Origin: Ambrosia x helenae
Lineage: Eukaryota > Streptophyta > Magnoliopsida > Asterales > Asteraceae
NCBI GenBank assembly: GCA_030844895.1
Contig: CM061224.1
Coordinates: forward strand, 72,176,567-72,240,566
DNA: 64,000 nucleotides
Reading direction: 5' to 3'
Part shown: positions 11,510 through 21,768 of the stretch, piece after piece
How the letters are laid out: each line of letters opens with the position of its first letter
How positions within the stretch are numbered: the first letter of the stretch is position 1
Program-made: the position numbers and the translations under genes
The notes under the pieces: model-generated
Told to the model about the DNA's origin: nothing
Database searches by the model: none
The model's input: the letters and a program-made list of their open reading frames with translations, nothing else

Positions 11510-11516
11510 TATAAAT
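11510..11516 (+). promoter_or_regulatory. LTR A TATA box
   Basis: TATAAAT in CCTATAAATTGGACCTCC. The same sequence with its context (CCTATAAATTGGACATC) occurs in LTR B at 16152, so this is the likely U3/R boundary promoter. The right-LTR copy of this site is disrupted by the insertion of element B. Confidence 0.7.
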
Positions 11517-11830
11517 TGGACCTCCCATTACACGCTAAACTCGCCGAAATCTCTTCCTCTATCTCTAATTTCTGTTCTTAATTCGTCTTTCGAAGCAATC
11601 GAGTTCGTGTTTGACTTTTCAGTTGACCGGACATCTAAACACAAATCGTTTCTGTAAGTTACTTATTTTTAATGGGTTTTGTTCATCAACCTATACACAA
11701 CAATAACCCTATGTTCAATTGGGTTATCGTTGTGTAAATCGTTTAATTGGAAATCTAGGGTTCATAATGATTTGGGGTTTCATGTTAGTTGTGTATTAAT
11801 ATATTTTTGAAAGCAAATCTGAACAAGAAC

Positions 11831-11908
11831 CTGGTCTAGACCAGATGGTCACGCGCACTGTTATCCAAACAAGGGGCTGCGGGTTCGAGTCCCAGCAGCA
11901 GCCTTTTT
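11831..11908 (+). other. tRNA-like module (sense) in LTR A
   Basis: Near-consensus A-box (TAGACCAGATGG) about 45 bp before a perfect B-box (GGTTCGAGTCC within GCGGGTTCGAGTCCC), followed directly by a T5 run that could act as a Pol III terminator. It lies about 320 bp downstream of the TATA box. The right-LTR copy is at 23734-23811. Confidence 0.72.
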
Positions 11909-13417
11909 GTTCTTATTTTTGTTTATTTTGTTCAAACCATATATGTATATATATATATATTTACATTTAATCTTGTAAATTCATTTTTAATTATTAAAAC
12001 TCTTTTATTTATTCTACAAAAATTATCTTGTGTTAATCTGATGTAATAGTTCAACTTACAATTTTTGGTTTTCAAAAATTTATTTATTTAATATATATAA
12101 TAAATAAATCAATTTTATTCTATTTTATTTATAAAAATCTATAAAAATATCAAAACGCTCTTATTAATTTCCACAAAAATTATCCTAAGTTTTTATAACA
12201 TTAAACTTTTCTGAAAAGATTTTTATTTCAGAAAAATCAATTATTTAATATTTTTAATCAATTTTTATTAGTTTTAATCATAATTAAATCATAATAAATT
12301 CAATTTTCATTATTTTTGCACCAAAATTTTATAGAAATTATTTCTGATTATTTGGAACAGAAATATAAATTTTAAACTTCTAATTCTTTGATTTTAATAT
12401 TTTTAATATTAAAGTTAAAGTTTGACAATTTGTGATAAATAGATTTAATAATCTATTTTAAAGAAAATAATTTTATAAAAATTATTTTTACACTTTAAAC
12501 ACATTATTGTGACCATATTAAACTTAAATTTCATAAAAAGATTTTTGGTTATTTATTTACTAAATTTCTCTCAATTGGCGAACATTTTTAATATTAATCA
12601 AACGAGCAATTATCCCCAATTCAAAGCCCTAGAACATATACATTTGTAGACTTGATAGACTTAGACATATTTATTATCTCATTTTAGGGTGATACTTGAT
12701 ACATTTGGTCAACACATTTCTCAACAGATATAACATTTTACCAAGGTGAGTTTTACATAGCCCCTTTTCCATTTATCACCATTTTTGGGGTGAAACATGT
12801 TTATAACATCATCATTGCAATTCAATCATCATTGTGTCTATGTGTTTTCTATGTTGCATTATGTCTTGAGCATGATTAGAGTAAGCACCATTCTAGCATA
12901 ATCATTAACATTGATCAGCCGGCGGTATACATTGATAGATCTATTGGACTGACAATCCCACCCGGATACGTGCCTCCTACAAAGGTTACGTGGGTGTTTG
13001 TTATCGTATAACATATTGGACCATGAGCGTATGGTATGTATCATTTTATAACAGTCATCAGGGTTGATTATGCACTCGATTTATTTCTAGTATGTTCTCA
13101 CATATGGACTAGATTGACATGACACATGAATTGCACAACATTTTATTCAATCATCAAAAACCTATGTAATTCTCACCAACTTTTGTTGACCCAAAACATT
13201 TTCAACTTAACATGTTTCAGGTTCTATTTGCTTGAAGATTTGAATTGATGCTTGAAGATACGTGTATAGTTTTATTCAATTTGATATACAAATTCTAGAA
13301 CAATTGTATGTAAGTTATTTAAATCATTTATGAAACTATTTATTCACCATGAGCTACTGAACAATCATCAATACGTGACATCCCGATGTTTCCGCCATCG
13401 GTTGGGGTGTTACAGAT

Positions 13418-13430
13418 TGGTATCAGAGCC
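13418..13430 (+). other. Primer binding site, element A
   Basis: TGGTATCAGAGCC, complementary to the 3' end of plant initiator tRNA-Met, starting 3 nt after the left LTR. Confidence 0.95.
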
Positions 13431-13668
13431 ATGGTTATAGGGAATTAGGTTATTAGAAAAATAATCTAGTCTATAACCATAGGATTTAACAAGTACTTGC
13501 TTCTTTTGCTTGCTATTCTCTATCTCCTACTTCTTATCCCTACTATCATCCCTACAAGAAAGTTACTCTCCATCACTGGATCTACTCCTAGACTAATAGG
13601 ACAAATTCCTCAGGTTTAACCTGAACCACCTTGAGATCTCGTCGAAGTTCTAGATTTTAATAACGAAC

Positions 13669-13811
13669 ACGTGCAATCTGGAAGGGTGAACGCCTGTATT
13701 CTGAGTCTTCTGTCTAGGCTGGCATTGCGCATATATCCCAATCAGACGAGGGACCCGGATGCCTACCTGGGAATTCTCGGGATGAGTGTTCACTTATAGG
13801 CTAAAGCATGT
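13669..13811 (+). ncRNA. Conserved structured leader element, copy in A
   Basis: Between PBS and gag. An outer stem pairs ACGTGC (13669-13674) with GCATGT (13806-13811), and a 10-bp inner stem pairs GGGTGAACGC (13684-13693) with GTGTTCACTT (13786-13795), including G-U pairs. The same element is present in B (18460-18598) and G (minus, 43462-43604). In B one inner A-T pair is replaced by G-C on both sides. The position is typical of a packaging or dimerisation signal, but the function is inferred. Confidence 0.65.
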
Positions 13812-13955
13812 CTTCATATGTTATTAGAATCTGGAGTCTTTGATAAGTCAACGTTTTCGTTTATTCGTTTTAATTAATGAATAAATGATTACATTCCTTA
13901 TATCACCTCATTCATTTCATGCCACATTGAACCTTCATTGTGTCCCTTACGGATC

Positions 13956-14190
13956 ATGTCTCCACGTCGTAGCACTCGCAATAACAGTGGTGAAAACCAA
14001 GAGGAAAGTAACAACAACCACAACACCAACCACAACAACAACAAAAACAACAAAGGTGTTGATGCCCAACTGACTGCAATTATTCACAACCCTGCTCAGA
14101 TTACTAATCCTAATCATCCTGGTAATTATGCTATAAATGTGGAAACCCAAATCACTACCGTAACCGATGCCCTAAACTAAACCGAGATCA
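13956..14190 (+). pseudogene. Gag remnant of element A
   Basis: ATG at 13956 begins MSPRRSTRNN, which resembles the start of plant Ty3/Gypsy gag. An asparagine/threonine-rich stretch follows. A complete CCHC knuckle (C-x2-C-x4-H-x4-C, starting CYKCGNPNHYR) lies at 14129-14170 but in a different frame from the ATG, so an internal deletion or frameshift joins the two ends of gag. The matrix and capsid parts are missing. Confidence 0.72.
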
Positions 14191-14420
14191 AGACCCTCTA
14201 GATACTTAACAGCAAGTTCCACCATTTAAATGTTGTCTACCTTTAATTCTATGAATTGATACTTTTTGGATTCAAGTAATAAATTCAAGTAATATTATAA
14301 CATTTGTGTGCATGCTTGTTTGAATGTGAACTGATTGCTATATCTATGATCATACGTGCTTACTTGTACAACAAATAGTTGACTATCAAACAATCTACTT
14401 AACGATTGGTAGGGGTCATC

Positions 14421-14534
14421 ATGTCTTTCCAAACAGTCGGGAGAGGCCCTACCACCTGCTCAACGACTGGTGGGGACTATCAGACCTGCTCAACAATCGG
14501 TAAAGTCATAAAAGGACACAAAACCCTAATGTAA
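14421..14534 (+). CDS. Conserved mini-ORF with 10-residue repeats (element A)
   Basis: 37 codons, ending KGHKTLM. The repeat unit is about 30 bp and encodes the pattern ST-x-G-x-G-(Y/P)-x-T-(C/Y). B has a 67-codon version ending GHKTLM (19986-20189), and G carries the same repeats on the minus strand. Whether it is translated is unknown; it could also be a conserved RNA or DNA repeat that happens to stay open. Confidence 0.35.
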   Translation: MSFQTVGRGPTTCSTTGGDYQTCSTIGKVIKGHKTLM

Positions 14535-14652
14535 GGTAAATTGGTAATTACGGTCCGGAACGTAATCATGAATTTACAGGTACATTAAGGTAGTGTGAAA
14601 TTTTATCAAGGTTTCCGGTAGATGACCAAATGTAATCCTGGTTTTCTCTTAA

Positions 14653-14685
14653 CTTCGGGACGAAGTTTCTAAAAGTAGGGGAGAC
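14653..14685 (+). promoter_or_regulatory. Hairpin and polypurine tract, element A
   Basis: AACTTCG-GGA-CGAAGTT can form a perfect 7-bp hairpin just before AAAAGTAGGGGAGAC, the polypurine tract next to the right LTR start at 14686. The same arrangement is found in B and G. Confidence 0.8.
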
Positions 14686-14815
14686 TGTAACATCGCGAAA
14701 TTTTCCCTCGAATTTTTATAAACACCCTTATTTTTGTTACATTTTAAAATGTGGTAAAGTCTTTATATTTTTTTTTTCCTCATTCACAACTTATATATAT
14801 ATATATGTGTATAAA

Positions 14816-14858
<43 letters not shown>

Positions 14859-15048
14859 TTAATAATAATTATAATAACAAATACACTAATTGTTGCAATG
14901 TTAAACCCAACCCAACAAATAACTATGGCCTAGCCCACTCTTTACCTTTGTTCTTTTAAAATTCGGAGGCCCACCATCAGAAGCCCATAACTGGCCCAAC
15001 TCACATTTCCTTTGCCCCCCCTTCTGTTTAGAACAAAAACAAAAAAAA

Positions 15049-15134
15049 GAGATCCTCCCTGGGATCGAACCTGTGCACCTGACCGGCCCAGCATACACAA
15101 CACACGCGCTCCTACACCAACTGAGCCACAGCTC
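15049..15134 (-). other. tRNA-like module (antisense), right LTR of A
   Basis: Second copy of the module at 11135-11221, with the A and B boxes unchanged. Confidence 0.75.
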
Positions 15135-15421
15135 ATTTTTGTTTTAATCCTAACACGAATTGTATAAATAACCTTCTAAAATAAGCTGTCTTCCTCCTCT
15201 ACTAGTCGCTGCTGTGTAAACAGCCATAACCCACGATTTTTGCCTTAATTAACCTTTGATTTAAACCTATATATATAAACTATTGACTAATTTACTCGTG
15301 ACAATTAATCTCGCGTATGATATACATTAACATCGGTCAAAAACATTCCAAATTTTACCAATTTACGCGTTAATACATTTATGACGAGTCAACTTACCCA
15401 AATTATCAACCCGAACCTTTT

Positions 15422-15426
15422 CCTAT
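15422..15426. repeat. Target site duplication CCTAT (left) of element B
   Basis: CCTAT precedes TGTGACATCC and is repeated at 23412-23416 after the B right LTR. The A-LTR sequence is restored exactly when B is removed. Confidence 0.97.
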
Positions 15427-15528
15427 TGTGACATCCGTCACTTTTATCCTATTATTATTACACATATATAAATATACATTTTTTTTATTTCGCATCTCCT
15501 ATCTTATGCGTCACATTTTATCCCCATC

Positions 15529-15593
<65 letters not shown>

Positions 15594-15754
15594 TAAAAAA
15601 AAAAAATCTGATTTATTTGATTGTTGCCTTAACCCAATTAAACTATTAGCCCAACCCAACCTTTTCCTTCAATTTTCGGAACTGGGCCTATTGAGCCCAA
15701 GAAACAGCCCAAAGTCCCTTCCCTCTCCTTCCCTTTAACTGTAAAAAAATAAAA

Positions 15755-15828
15755 GCTGCTTACGGGACTCGAACCCGGGCAGGCTCCCATACAACCAACA
15801 CGCGACAACCATCTGAGCTACAAGCTCC
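15755..15828 (-). other. tRNA-like module (antisense) in LTR B
   Basis: 74 bp. On the minus strand it has a perfect A-box (TAGCTCAGATGG) and a perfect B-box (GGTTCGAGTCC in CCCGGGTTCGAGTCCCG). The 5' GGAGCTT and 3' AAGCAGC ends pair only partly as an acceptor stem. It is the most tRNA-like of the modules but lacks a clear anticodon arm. The right-LTR copy is at 21040-21113. Confidence 0.78.
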
Positions 15829-16151
15829 ATCTTGTTCAAACCCAACCTGTTATGTATATAAACCCGTTTTCGCGTCTGTTTCTTCCTTTCTCCTTCCCTT
15901 CGCGATACAGCAGCAGACTTTTTATTTTATTTTTTTTTTCTCTTTCTTTTTTCTTTTCTTCTCTGTTGACCAAGCAATTAACAAAATTAATGTACAATAA
16001 ACCATGGTTTTGACTCGGAACCTTGATTAACGGCCAGTCACGCGTATATTACACGATTATTGTCAATCAATTTATACCCAATTAACCATAAACGCGTCAA
16101 ACATTTAAGCGTGGTCAACCATTTCCAAATTAACGATTCAGACCCATTCCC

Positions 16152-16158
16152 TATAAAT
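16152..16158 (+). promoter_or_regulatory. LTR B TATA box
   Basis: TATAAAT in CCCTATAAATTGGACATC, conserved with LTR A and nearly centred between the two tRNA-like modules. Confidence 0.7.
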
Positions 16159-16483
16159 TGGACATCTACGAAGCATTGCAACTCGCTCTTACTCCCTTCT
16201 CAATCTTCAATTCTTCTCCAATCACACTAAAATTATCATTCTAATAGTTGTTTGACTTTTGGCTTTGACCGGACAATCGAACACGATTCATCACTGTGAG
16301 TTCAATTATTTATATGGGTTTTGCTAGTCGGCAAACGTACAACAAGAGCCCTAACAATAATCGGGTTCAAAGTGTGTGGTTTGTTTGATTGAAATATCTA
16401 GGGCTCGTTCTTTGCAATTTGGGGATAAACTCAATTTCATGTTGTGTATATAATTATTATTAGACGGGATTATCACAACCACA

Positions 16484-16551
16484 GGCCTAGGCCAAGTGGT
16501 TGTGACCATAGGCTATAACCCTGAGTACCCGGTTCGAGTCCGGCTACTACC
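16484..16551 (+). other. tRNA-like module (sense) in LTR B
   Basis: Near-consensus A-box (TAGGCCAAGTGG) and perfect B-box (GGTTCGAGTCC), with a TTTT run shortly after. The right-LTR copy is at 21769-21837 and has one extra G next to the B-box. Confidence 0.7.
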
Positions 16552-18128
16552 ATTCTTTTCTGTTTCTTTTTATTTTTATAAGCAAACAAACCAACATGTA
16601 TATATTTTACATTTTAAACTTATAAATTCATTTATAAATATTAAAACTATTTTATAAATTCTAAAAAAATTATATTTATTAAATCTGAGTTAAAAGTTTT
16701 ATCTACAATTTTTATTTTTCTGAATTTCATTTATTTAATATTTATAATAATTAAATCATTTTTATACTATTATATTTGTAAAAATCCATTTATATATCAA
16801 AACAATCTTATAAATTTCCACAAAAATTATCCTAAGCTTTTATAACATTAAGCTTTTCAGAAATGATTTTTATTTCAGAAAAATCATTTATTTAATATTT
16901 TTAATCAATTTTTGTTAGTTTTAATCATAAATAATTCATAATAAATTCATTTTACAATATTTTTGCACCAAAATTTTACATAAATTACTTCTAACTATCT
17001 GGAACTGAAATACAATTTTTAATTCAGAAATTCTTTGATTTTAATATTTTTAGATATTAAAGTCATATTTTGACAAATTGAAATAATTAGATTAAATATT
17101 CTATTTTCAAGAAAATAATTTTATAAAAATTATTTTCATACTCAAAACCTTATGTTATGATTATATTCAACTTAAGATTTTACAAAGAGACTTTTATTGA
17201 TTTATTTAATAAATTTCATATATTTAATAAACAATTCATTGATTAATCAATAAGCATTTATCCCCAAATTCGAAGCCCTAGAAATACATATATCTTAGAG
17301 TTATTTCCCTTACACATTATCAATTACTTTAGGTTAATCATTTGGGAGTAATCTCAATTCATATTTCGTTGTCCAAGTTCAAATTCAAGTTATTACGTGA
17401 ACTGTGAGTATTTCCTACCCCCTTTTTGCTTTTATACATTTTTGGGGTGTTACATGTACACTATTACAATTTCAAATACAAGTTTACATTTTTACAATAC
17501 AATTCTAGTACTATGTGCATTGTTTACAACGTGCTTTATGCTTAGACAATACATGTGGAATACATTTGTACTTAGTGAAATCATTAACATGGTACAAGCC
17601 GACCTTAACATTGGATAGCGCTATTTGGATTGACAACCCGCCTAGATTGATTCTCCCCCTTTTTCATCGGAGAATCCGTGGCCATTGTTAAGTTATCATC
17701 CATTCATTGGTTGAGTACACTACAGTTCATACAGTACATTATACAGTCACAGGGTTGATTTCGCTCATTTGTATGATACATAGTTTACATATTTGCACTG
17801 TAGCTTGCACTTGAATTGTATAACTTTTTAACCTACTATATATATCAAATCTAGGAATGCTCACCAACATTTCATATGTTGACCAAACCTATTTTTGTAC
17901 ATGTTTCAGGTGCAGTTTGATCTAGTGCTTTAGCAAGAGACATTTAGTGCTTTATTTCAATTCAGTTATTTCAATATTTACATTTCATTTAGACAATGTA
18001 ATTTCCATTTCCATGTAAGACAATTTTGGATTATTCAATAATATTTACATTTTAGTACCATGAGCTTTTGAACAATCGTCACTACGTGGCACCTCGATGA
18101 TTCCGCCATCGGTTGGGGTGTTACAGAT

Positions 18129-18141
18129 TGGTATCAGAGCC
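18129..18141 (+). other. Primer binding site, element B
   Basis: TGGTATCAGAGCC, the initiator tRNA-Met complement, 3 nt after the LTR. Confidence 0.95.
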
Positions 18142-18459
18142 ATGGTTATAGGGAACTAGGTTACTAGATAAAATAGGCCTAGACTATAACCAAATTTCAA
18201 CTTTCATGCATAATATTTCCTGAATTACCCTACCCCTCATTTCCCTCTACTTTACTTCTTTCATCTTTCCCTTTTTCTCTCTCTCCATTCTTTTCATCCT
18301 TCATCATGGTGCATAGAGATGGTGTCCTACAGGGAGTGGAAATGTCTACATCATCATGGAACAGGGACAGTACCTTTCATGAAGACACTCTTAGGCATAA
18401 TGCCTACTCTTACTTTTGTTCCTTCAAAGTTGTTGAACTTTAATGAGTGTGATAAGGAC

Positions 18460-18598
18460 ACGTGCAATCTGGAAGGGTGGACGCCTGTACACTGGGTTTT
18501 CTGGCATAGGCAAGCATAGCGCATAAATCCATTTACGGACCTGTTATGCTTACCTGGGGATTCCTGGAGTGAGTGTCCACTTATAGGCTAAAGCACGT
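18460..18598 (+). ncRNA. Conserved structured leader element, copy in B
   Basis: Outer stem ACGTGC (18460-18465) with GCACGT (18593-18598), fully Watson-Crick. Inner stem GGGTGGACGC (18475-18484) with GTGTCCACTT (18573-18582). Compared with A and G, the fourth pair of the GTGRAC/GTYCAC core changes from A-T to G-C on both strands, a compensatory change. Confidence 0.65.
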
Positions 18599-18799
18599 CT
18601 TCTTTGATCACCATTGGGTTCAATTCCTTTGAAAAGTCAACGTTCTTGTTGGGCTTTACAGCTAGACAAGGGCACTCCAAGCATTTTATGCAAGCTTTTT
18701 CAATAATACCCTCTCGGTTCATATACAATATTTTGTATTTTCATATATTGCTTACAAGTTCATACTTTCATAACCATCTATGGATTTCACAATCACACT

Positions 18800-19960
18800 T
18801 CACCTTACCCTCTTAGCCACTTTTTAAATATTCAACACCCTACCCAAATCATATTATTTCTTTTCTCCACATGTTATTTATTTTAAAAAAACTATAACCT
18901 CATACTTTAGCACAAACTAAAGATTTCTAAAACTAGTTTTATTACCTAGCAACTTTACAAAGTACATATTTTCCTCGAACTTAAATTCAATTGATTATTT
19001 ATTGACGTAACAAACGATTTTCTATATAATGTTTTAAACTATTACAAAGCCTACTTAGCTTGTACTATTTAACAACTTTTGCCTTATGTACAAAACCAAA
19101 TTTTGAAAATATTATTTTTTTTGGAATAATATCTAGTCTCTAGAATTTCCATCAACACTCACTCATTTTCAACTTGTTCAAATTATTACAATATTTGGCA
19201 TATACCACAATCATGTTTTCTTATACACTTGATTATAACCTTTGATCCAAACCCCAAAATTTACACTGCTATATAATCTCCTTACTATAAAATAAACTCT
19301 TTATCAACTATCTTCACATTCACCATCTCTCACAACCTTGTTTCTGCTTCAAGATTTTTTCATCATCCTCTCAAGAGCTAAATTCATATCCTTCACCTTC
19401 TCACACGTGAGCTAGTTACCCTTGATAATCAAACTACTAAAAAAAAAAACCTGATACTTGATTCTACAGGATTTTTTTTCCAAAATACCATTGTTTGTGA
19501 AACTTGATTTCCTCTTAACTTGACTATTCACTGGACATTTAATTATTCATGATACTTGTGTTTTCATTTTCATAATCCTATTTTCATTTTGTACCCAATT
19601 TTGTCGCACTCATTAGCATACAACACCTAGAAATTTCCTTGCAAACTATTATGTACGAACACAGATTTGGGATCTATCATATTGGTTACGTTTATTTTAA
19701 TCATACAAGACTCTACCTTACACTTATTTGAAACGTTTGGACTTGATACTTGATCTTACAGATGCCTTTCTAAGAAAATATCATTGGTTATTACATCAAA
19801 CTAGATTTTTCCCTTAATTTGACTACGCATTGAACATCTAATTATTCATGATACTCGTAAACATTTAATTATTCATGATAACACTTACACTTGATGGTTG
19901 TAGTACTTACAAACTTGCTTGCATGAACATGCTATCAATTTGCAATCTATGTGAATAATA
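18800..19960 (+). other. Long noncoding internal domain of element B
   Basis: No domain or long ORF. Large parts, for example 18770-18990 and 19130-19440, recur in inverse in element G (43330-42560), so the noncoding sequence is shared between elements with different LTRs. Confidence 0.7.
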
Positions 19961-19985
19961 ATTACTGCACTTAATAGAAGTCATC

Positions 19986-20189
19986 ATGCCTTTTTCAACA
20001 GTCGGGAGAGGCCCTACAACCTGCTCCACGACTGGTGGAGGCTATCGAACATACTCAACGATTGGTAGAGGTCACTATGCCTTTCAAACAGTCGGGAGAG
20101 GCCCTACAACCTACTCCACGGCTGGTGGAGGCTATCGAACCTGCTCAACAATCGGTGGGATCATAGAAGGACATAAAACCCTAATGTAA
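19986..20189 (+). CDS. Conserved mini-ORF with 10-residue repeats (element B)
   Basis: 67 codons. Five to six 30-bp units encode STVGRGPTTC / STTGGGYRTY / STIGRGHYAF-type decamers and the frame ends in GHKTLM. It is homologous to the A mini-ORF at 14421. Coding status is uncertain. In favour: the unit is a multiple of three and the frame stays open in A and B. Against: very small size and no known domain. Confidence 0.35.
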   Translation: MPFSTVGRGPTTCSTTGGGYRTYSTIGRGHYAFQTVGRGPTTYSTAGGGYRTCSTIGGIIEGHKTLM

Positions 20190-20672
20190 GGTAAATTGAT
20201 GATTCCGGTCCGGAACGTAATCATGAATTTACAGGTACGTTAGGGTAGTGTGAAATTCTATTAGAGTTTTTGGTAGGCATCCAGTACGTTTTCAAGGTAT
20301 CAAAGGTGTGGTGGGTTAGCTGCGGTACACCCTGTATACAAACACTAATGATGTATTGAAAGTGAGACTGGAAGTCGGACCAGGAACAAACTCTGTTTAC
20401 TTGATAGTTCATTTAGTGTTTTCTATAGTCAGTCAACTCGTACATTTATCATAGGATTCCTAAAACTTAGTGAATTACTAGATTCTTATTCTCCTTATTA
20501 TTCGAGACAAACCTAATCCAAATCCTTAACTCACACCTATCAAACCCCATCCAAATCATTTGAAACAGTTTACTTTGTTACCTATAAATTCACGTCGTAC
20601 CTTAACTCTGATTTTCTAAACCACAGTTATCTTAACTTTTAACCTAAACGTCCATAACCTTATGTTTCAAAT

Positions 20673-20707
20673 AACTTCGGGACGAAGTTTCTAAAAGTAG
20701 GGGATGC
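20673..20707 (+). promoter_or_regulatory. Hairpin and polypurine tract, element B
   Basis: AACTTCG-GGA-CGAAGTT hairpin followed by AAAAGTAGGGGATGC directly before the right LTR at 20708. Confidence 0.8.
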
Positions 20708-20810
20708 TGTGACATCCGTCACTTTTATCCTATTATTATTACACATATATAAATATACATTTTTTTTTATTTCGCATCTCCTATCTTATGCGTCACATTT
20801 TATCCCCATC

Positions 20811-20878
<68 letters not shown>

Positions 20879-21039
20879 TAAAAAAAAAAAATCTGATTTA
20901 TTTGATTGTTGCCTTAACCCAATTAAACTATTAGCCCAACCCAACCTTTTCCTTCAATTTTCGGAACTGGGCCTATTGAGCCCAAGAAACAGCCCAAAGT
21001 CCCTTCCCTCTCCTTCCCTTTAACTGTAAAAAAATAAAA

Positions 21040-21113
21040 GCTGCTTACGGGACTCGAACCCGGGCAGGCTCCCATACAACCAACACGCGACAACCATCTG
21101 AGCTACAAGCTCC
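21040..21113 (-). other. tRNA-like module (antisense), right LTR of B
   Basis: Copy of 15755-15828 with intact A and B boxes. Confidence 0.75.
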
Positions 21114-21768
21114 ATCTTGTTCAAACCCAACCTGTTATGTATATAAACCCGTTTTCGCGTCTGTTTCTTCCTTTCTCCTTCCCTTCGCGATACAGCAGCA
21201 GACTTTTTATTTTATTTTTTTTTTCTCTTTCTTTTTTCTTTTCTTCTCTGTTGACCAAGCAATTAACAAAATTAATGTACAATAAACCATGGTTTTGACT
21301 CGGAACCTTGATTAACGGCCAGTCACGCGTATATTACACGATTATTGTCAATCAATTTATACCCAATTAACCATAAACGCGTCAAACATTTAAGCGTGGT
21401 CAACCATTTCCAAATTAACGATTCAGACCCATTCCCTATAAATTGGACATCTACGAAGCATTGCAACTCGCTCTTACTCCCTTCTCAATCTTCAATTCTT
21501 CTCCAATCACACTAAAATTATCATTCTAATAGTTGTTTGACTTTTGGCTTTGACCGGACAATCGAACACGATTCATCACTGTGAGTTCAATTATTTATAT
21601 GGGTTTTGCTAGTCGGCAAACGTACAACAAGAGCCCTAACAATAATCGGGTTCAAAGTGTGTGGTTTGTTTGATTGAAATATCTAGGGCTCGTTCTTTGC
21701 AATTTGGGGATAAACTCAATTTCATGTTGTGTATATAATTATTATTAGACGGGATTATCACAACCACA

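Larger units (their letters stand above)
10768..13414 (+). repeat. Left LTR of element A
   Basis: 2647 bp, starting TGTAACATCGCG and ending CCATCGGTTGGGGTGTTACA. Contains a (TAA)n tract at about 10896-10943, an antisense tRNA-like module, a TATA box at 11510 and a sense tRNA-like module. It matches the right LTR almost exactly apart from small indels in repeats, so the insertion is recent. The short ORFs inside it are not genes. Confidence 0.93.
14686..15426 (+). repeat. Right LTR of element A, 5' portion
   Basis: Matches 10768-11511 of the left LTR. It stops in the TATA box at CCTAT, where element B is inserted. It contains the antisense tRNA-like module at 15049-15134 and a (TAA)n tract at about 14817-14860. 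Confidence 0.95.
15427..18125 (+). repeat. Left LTR of element B
   Basis: Contains (TAA)n at about 15530-15593, an antisense tRNA-like module, a TATA box at 16152 and a sense tRNA-like module. The 3' end (CCATCGGTTGGGGTGTTACA) is shared with LTR A and LTR G, while the 5' end differs. A 73-codon frame near 17397 recurs in the other LTR and is not a gene. Confidence 0.94.

Noticed and set aside
12859..13044. 61-codon minus-strand ORF, repeated at 24762-24947
   Set aside because: Lies in both LTRs of element A; LTR noise, not a conserved gene.
15755..15828. Genuine tRNA gene
   Set aside because: A and B boxes are perfect, but no anticodon arm can be built and the acceptor stem is only partly paired, so it is called tRNA-like.
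17397..17618. 73-codon ORF, identical copy at 22683-22904
   Set aside because: Duplicated only because it lies in both LTRs of element B; no domain, no codon-level signal.
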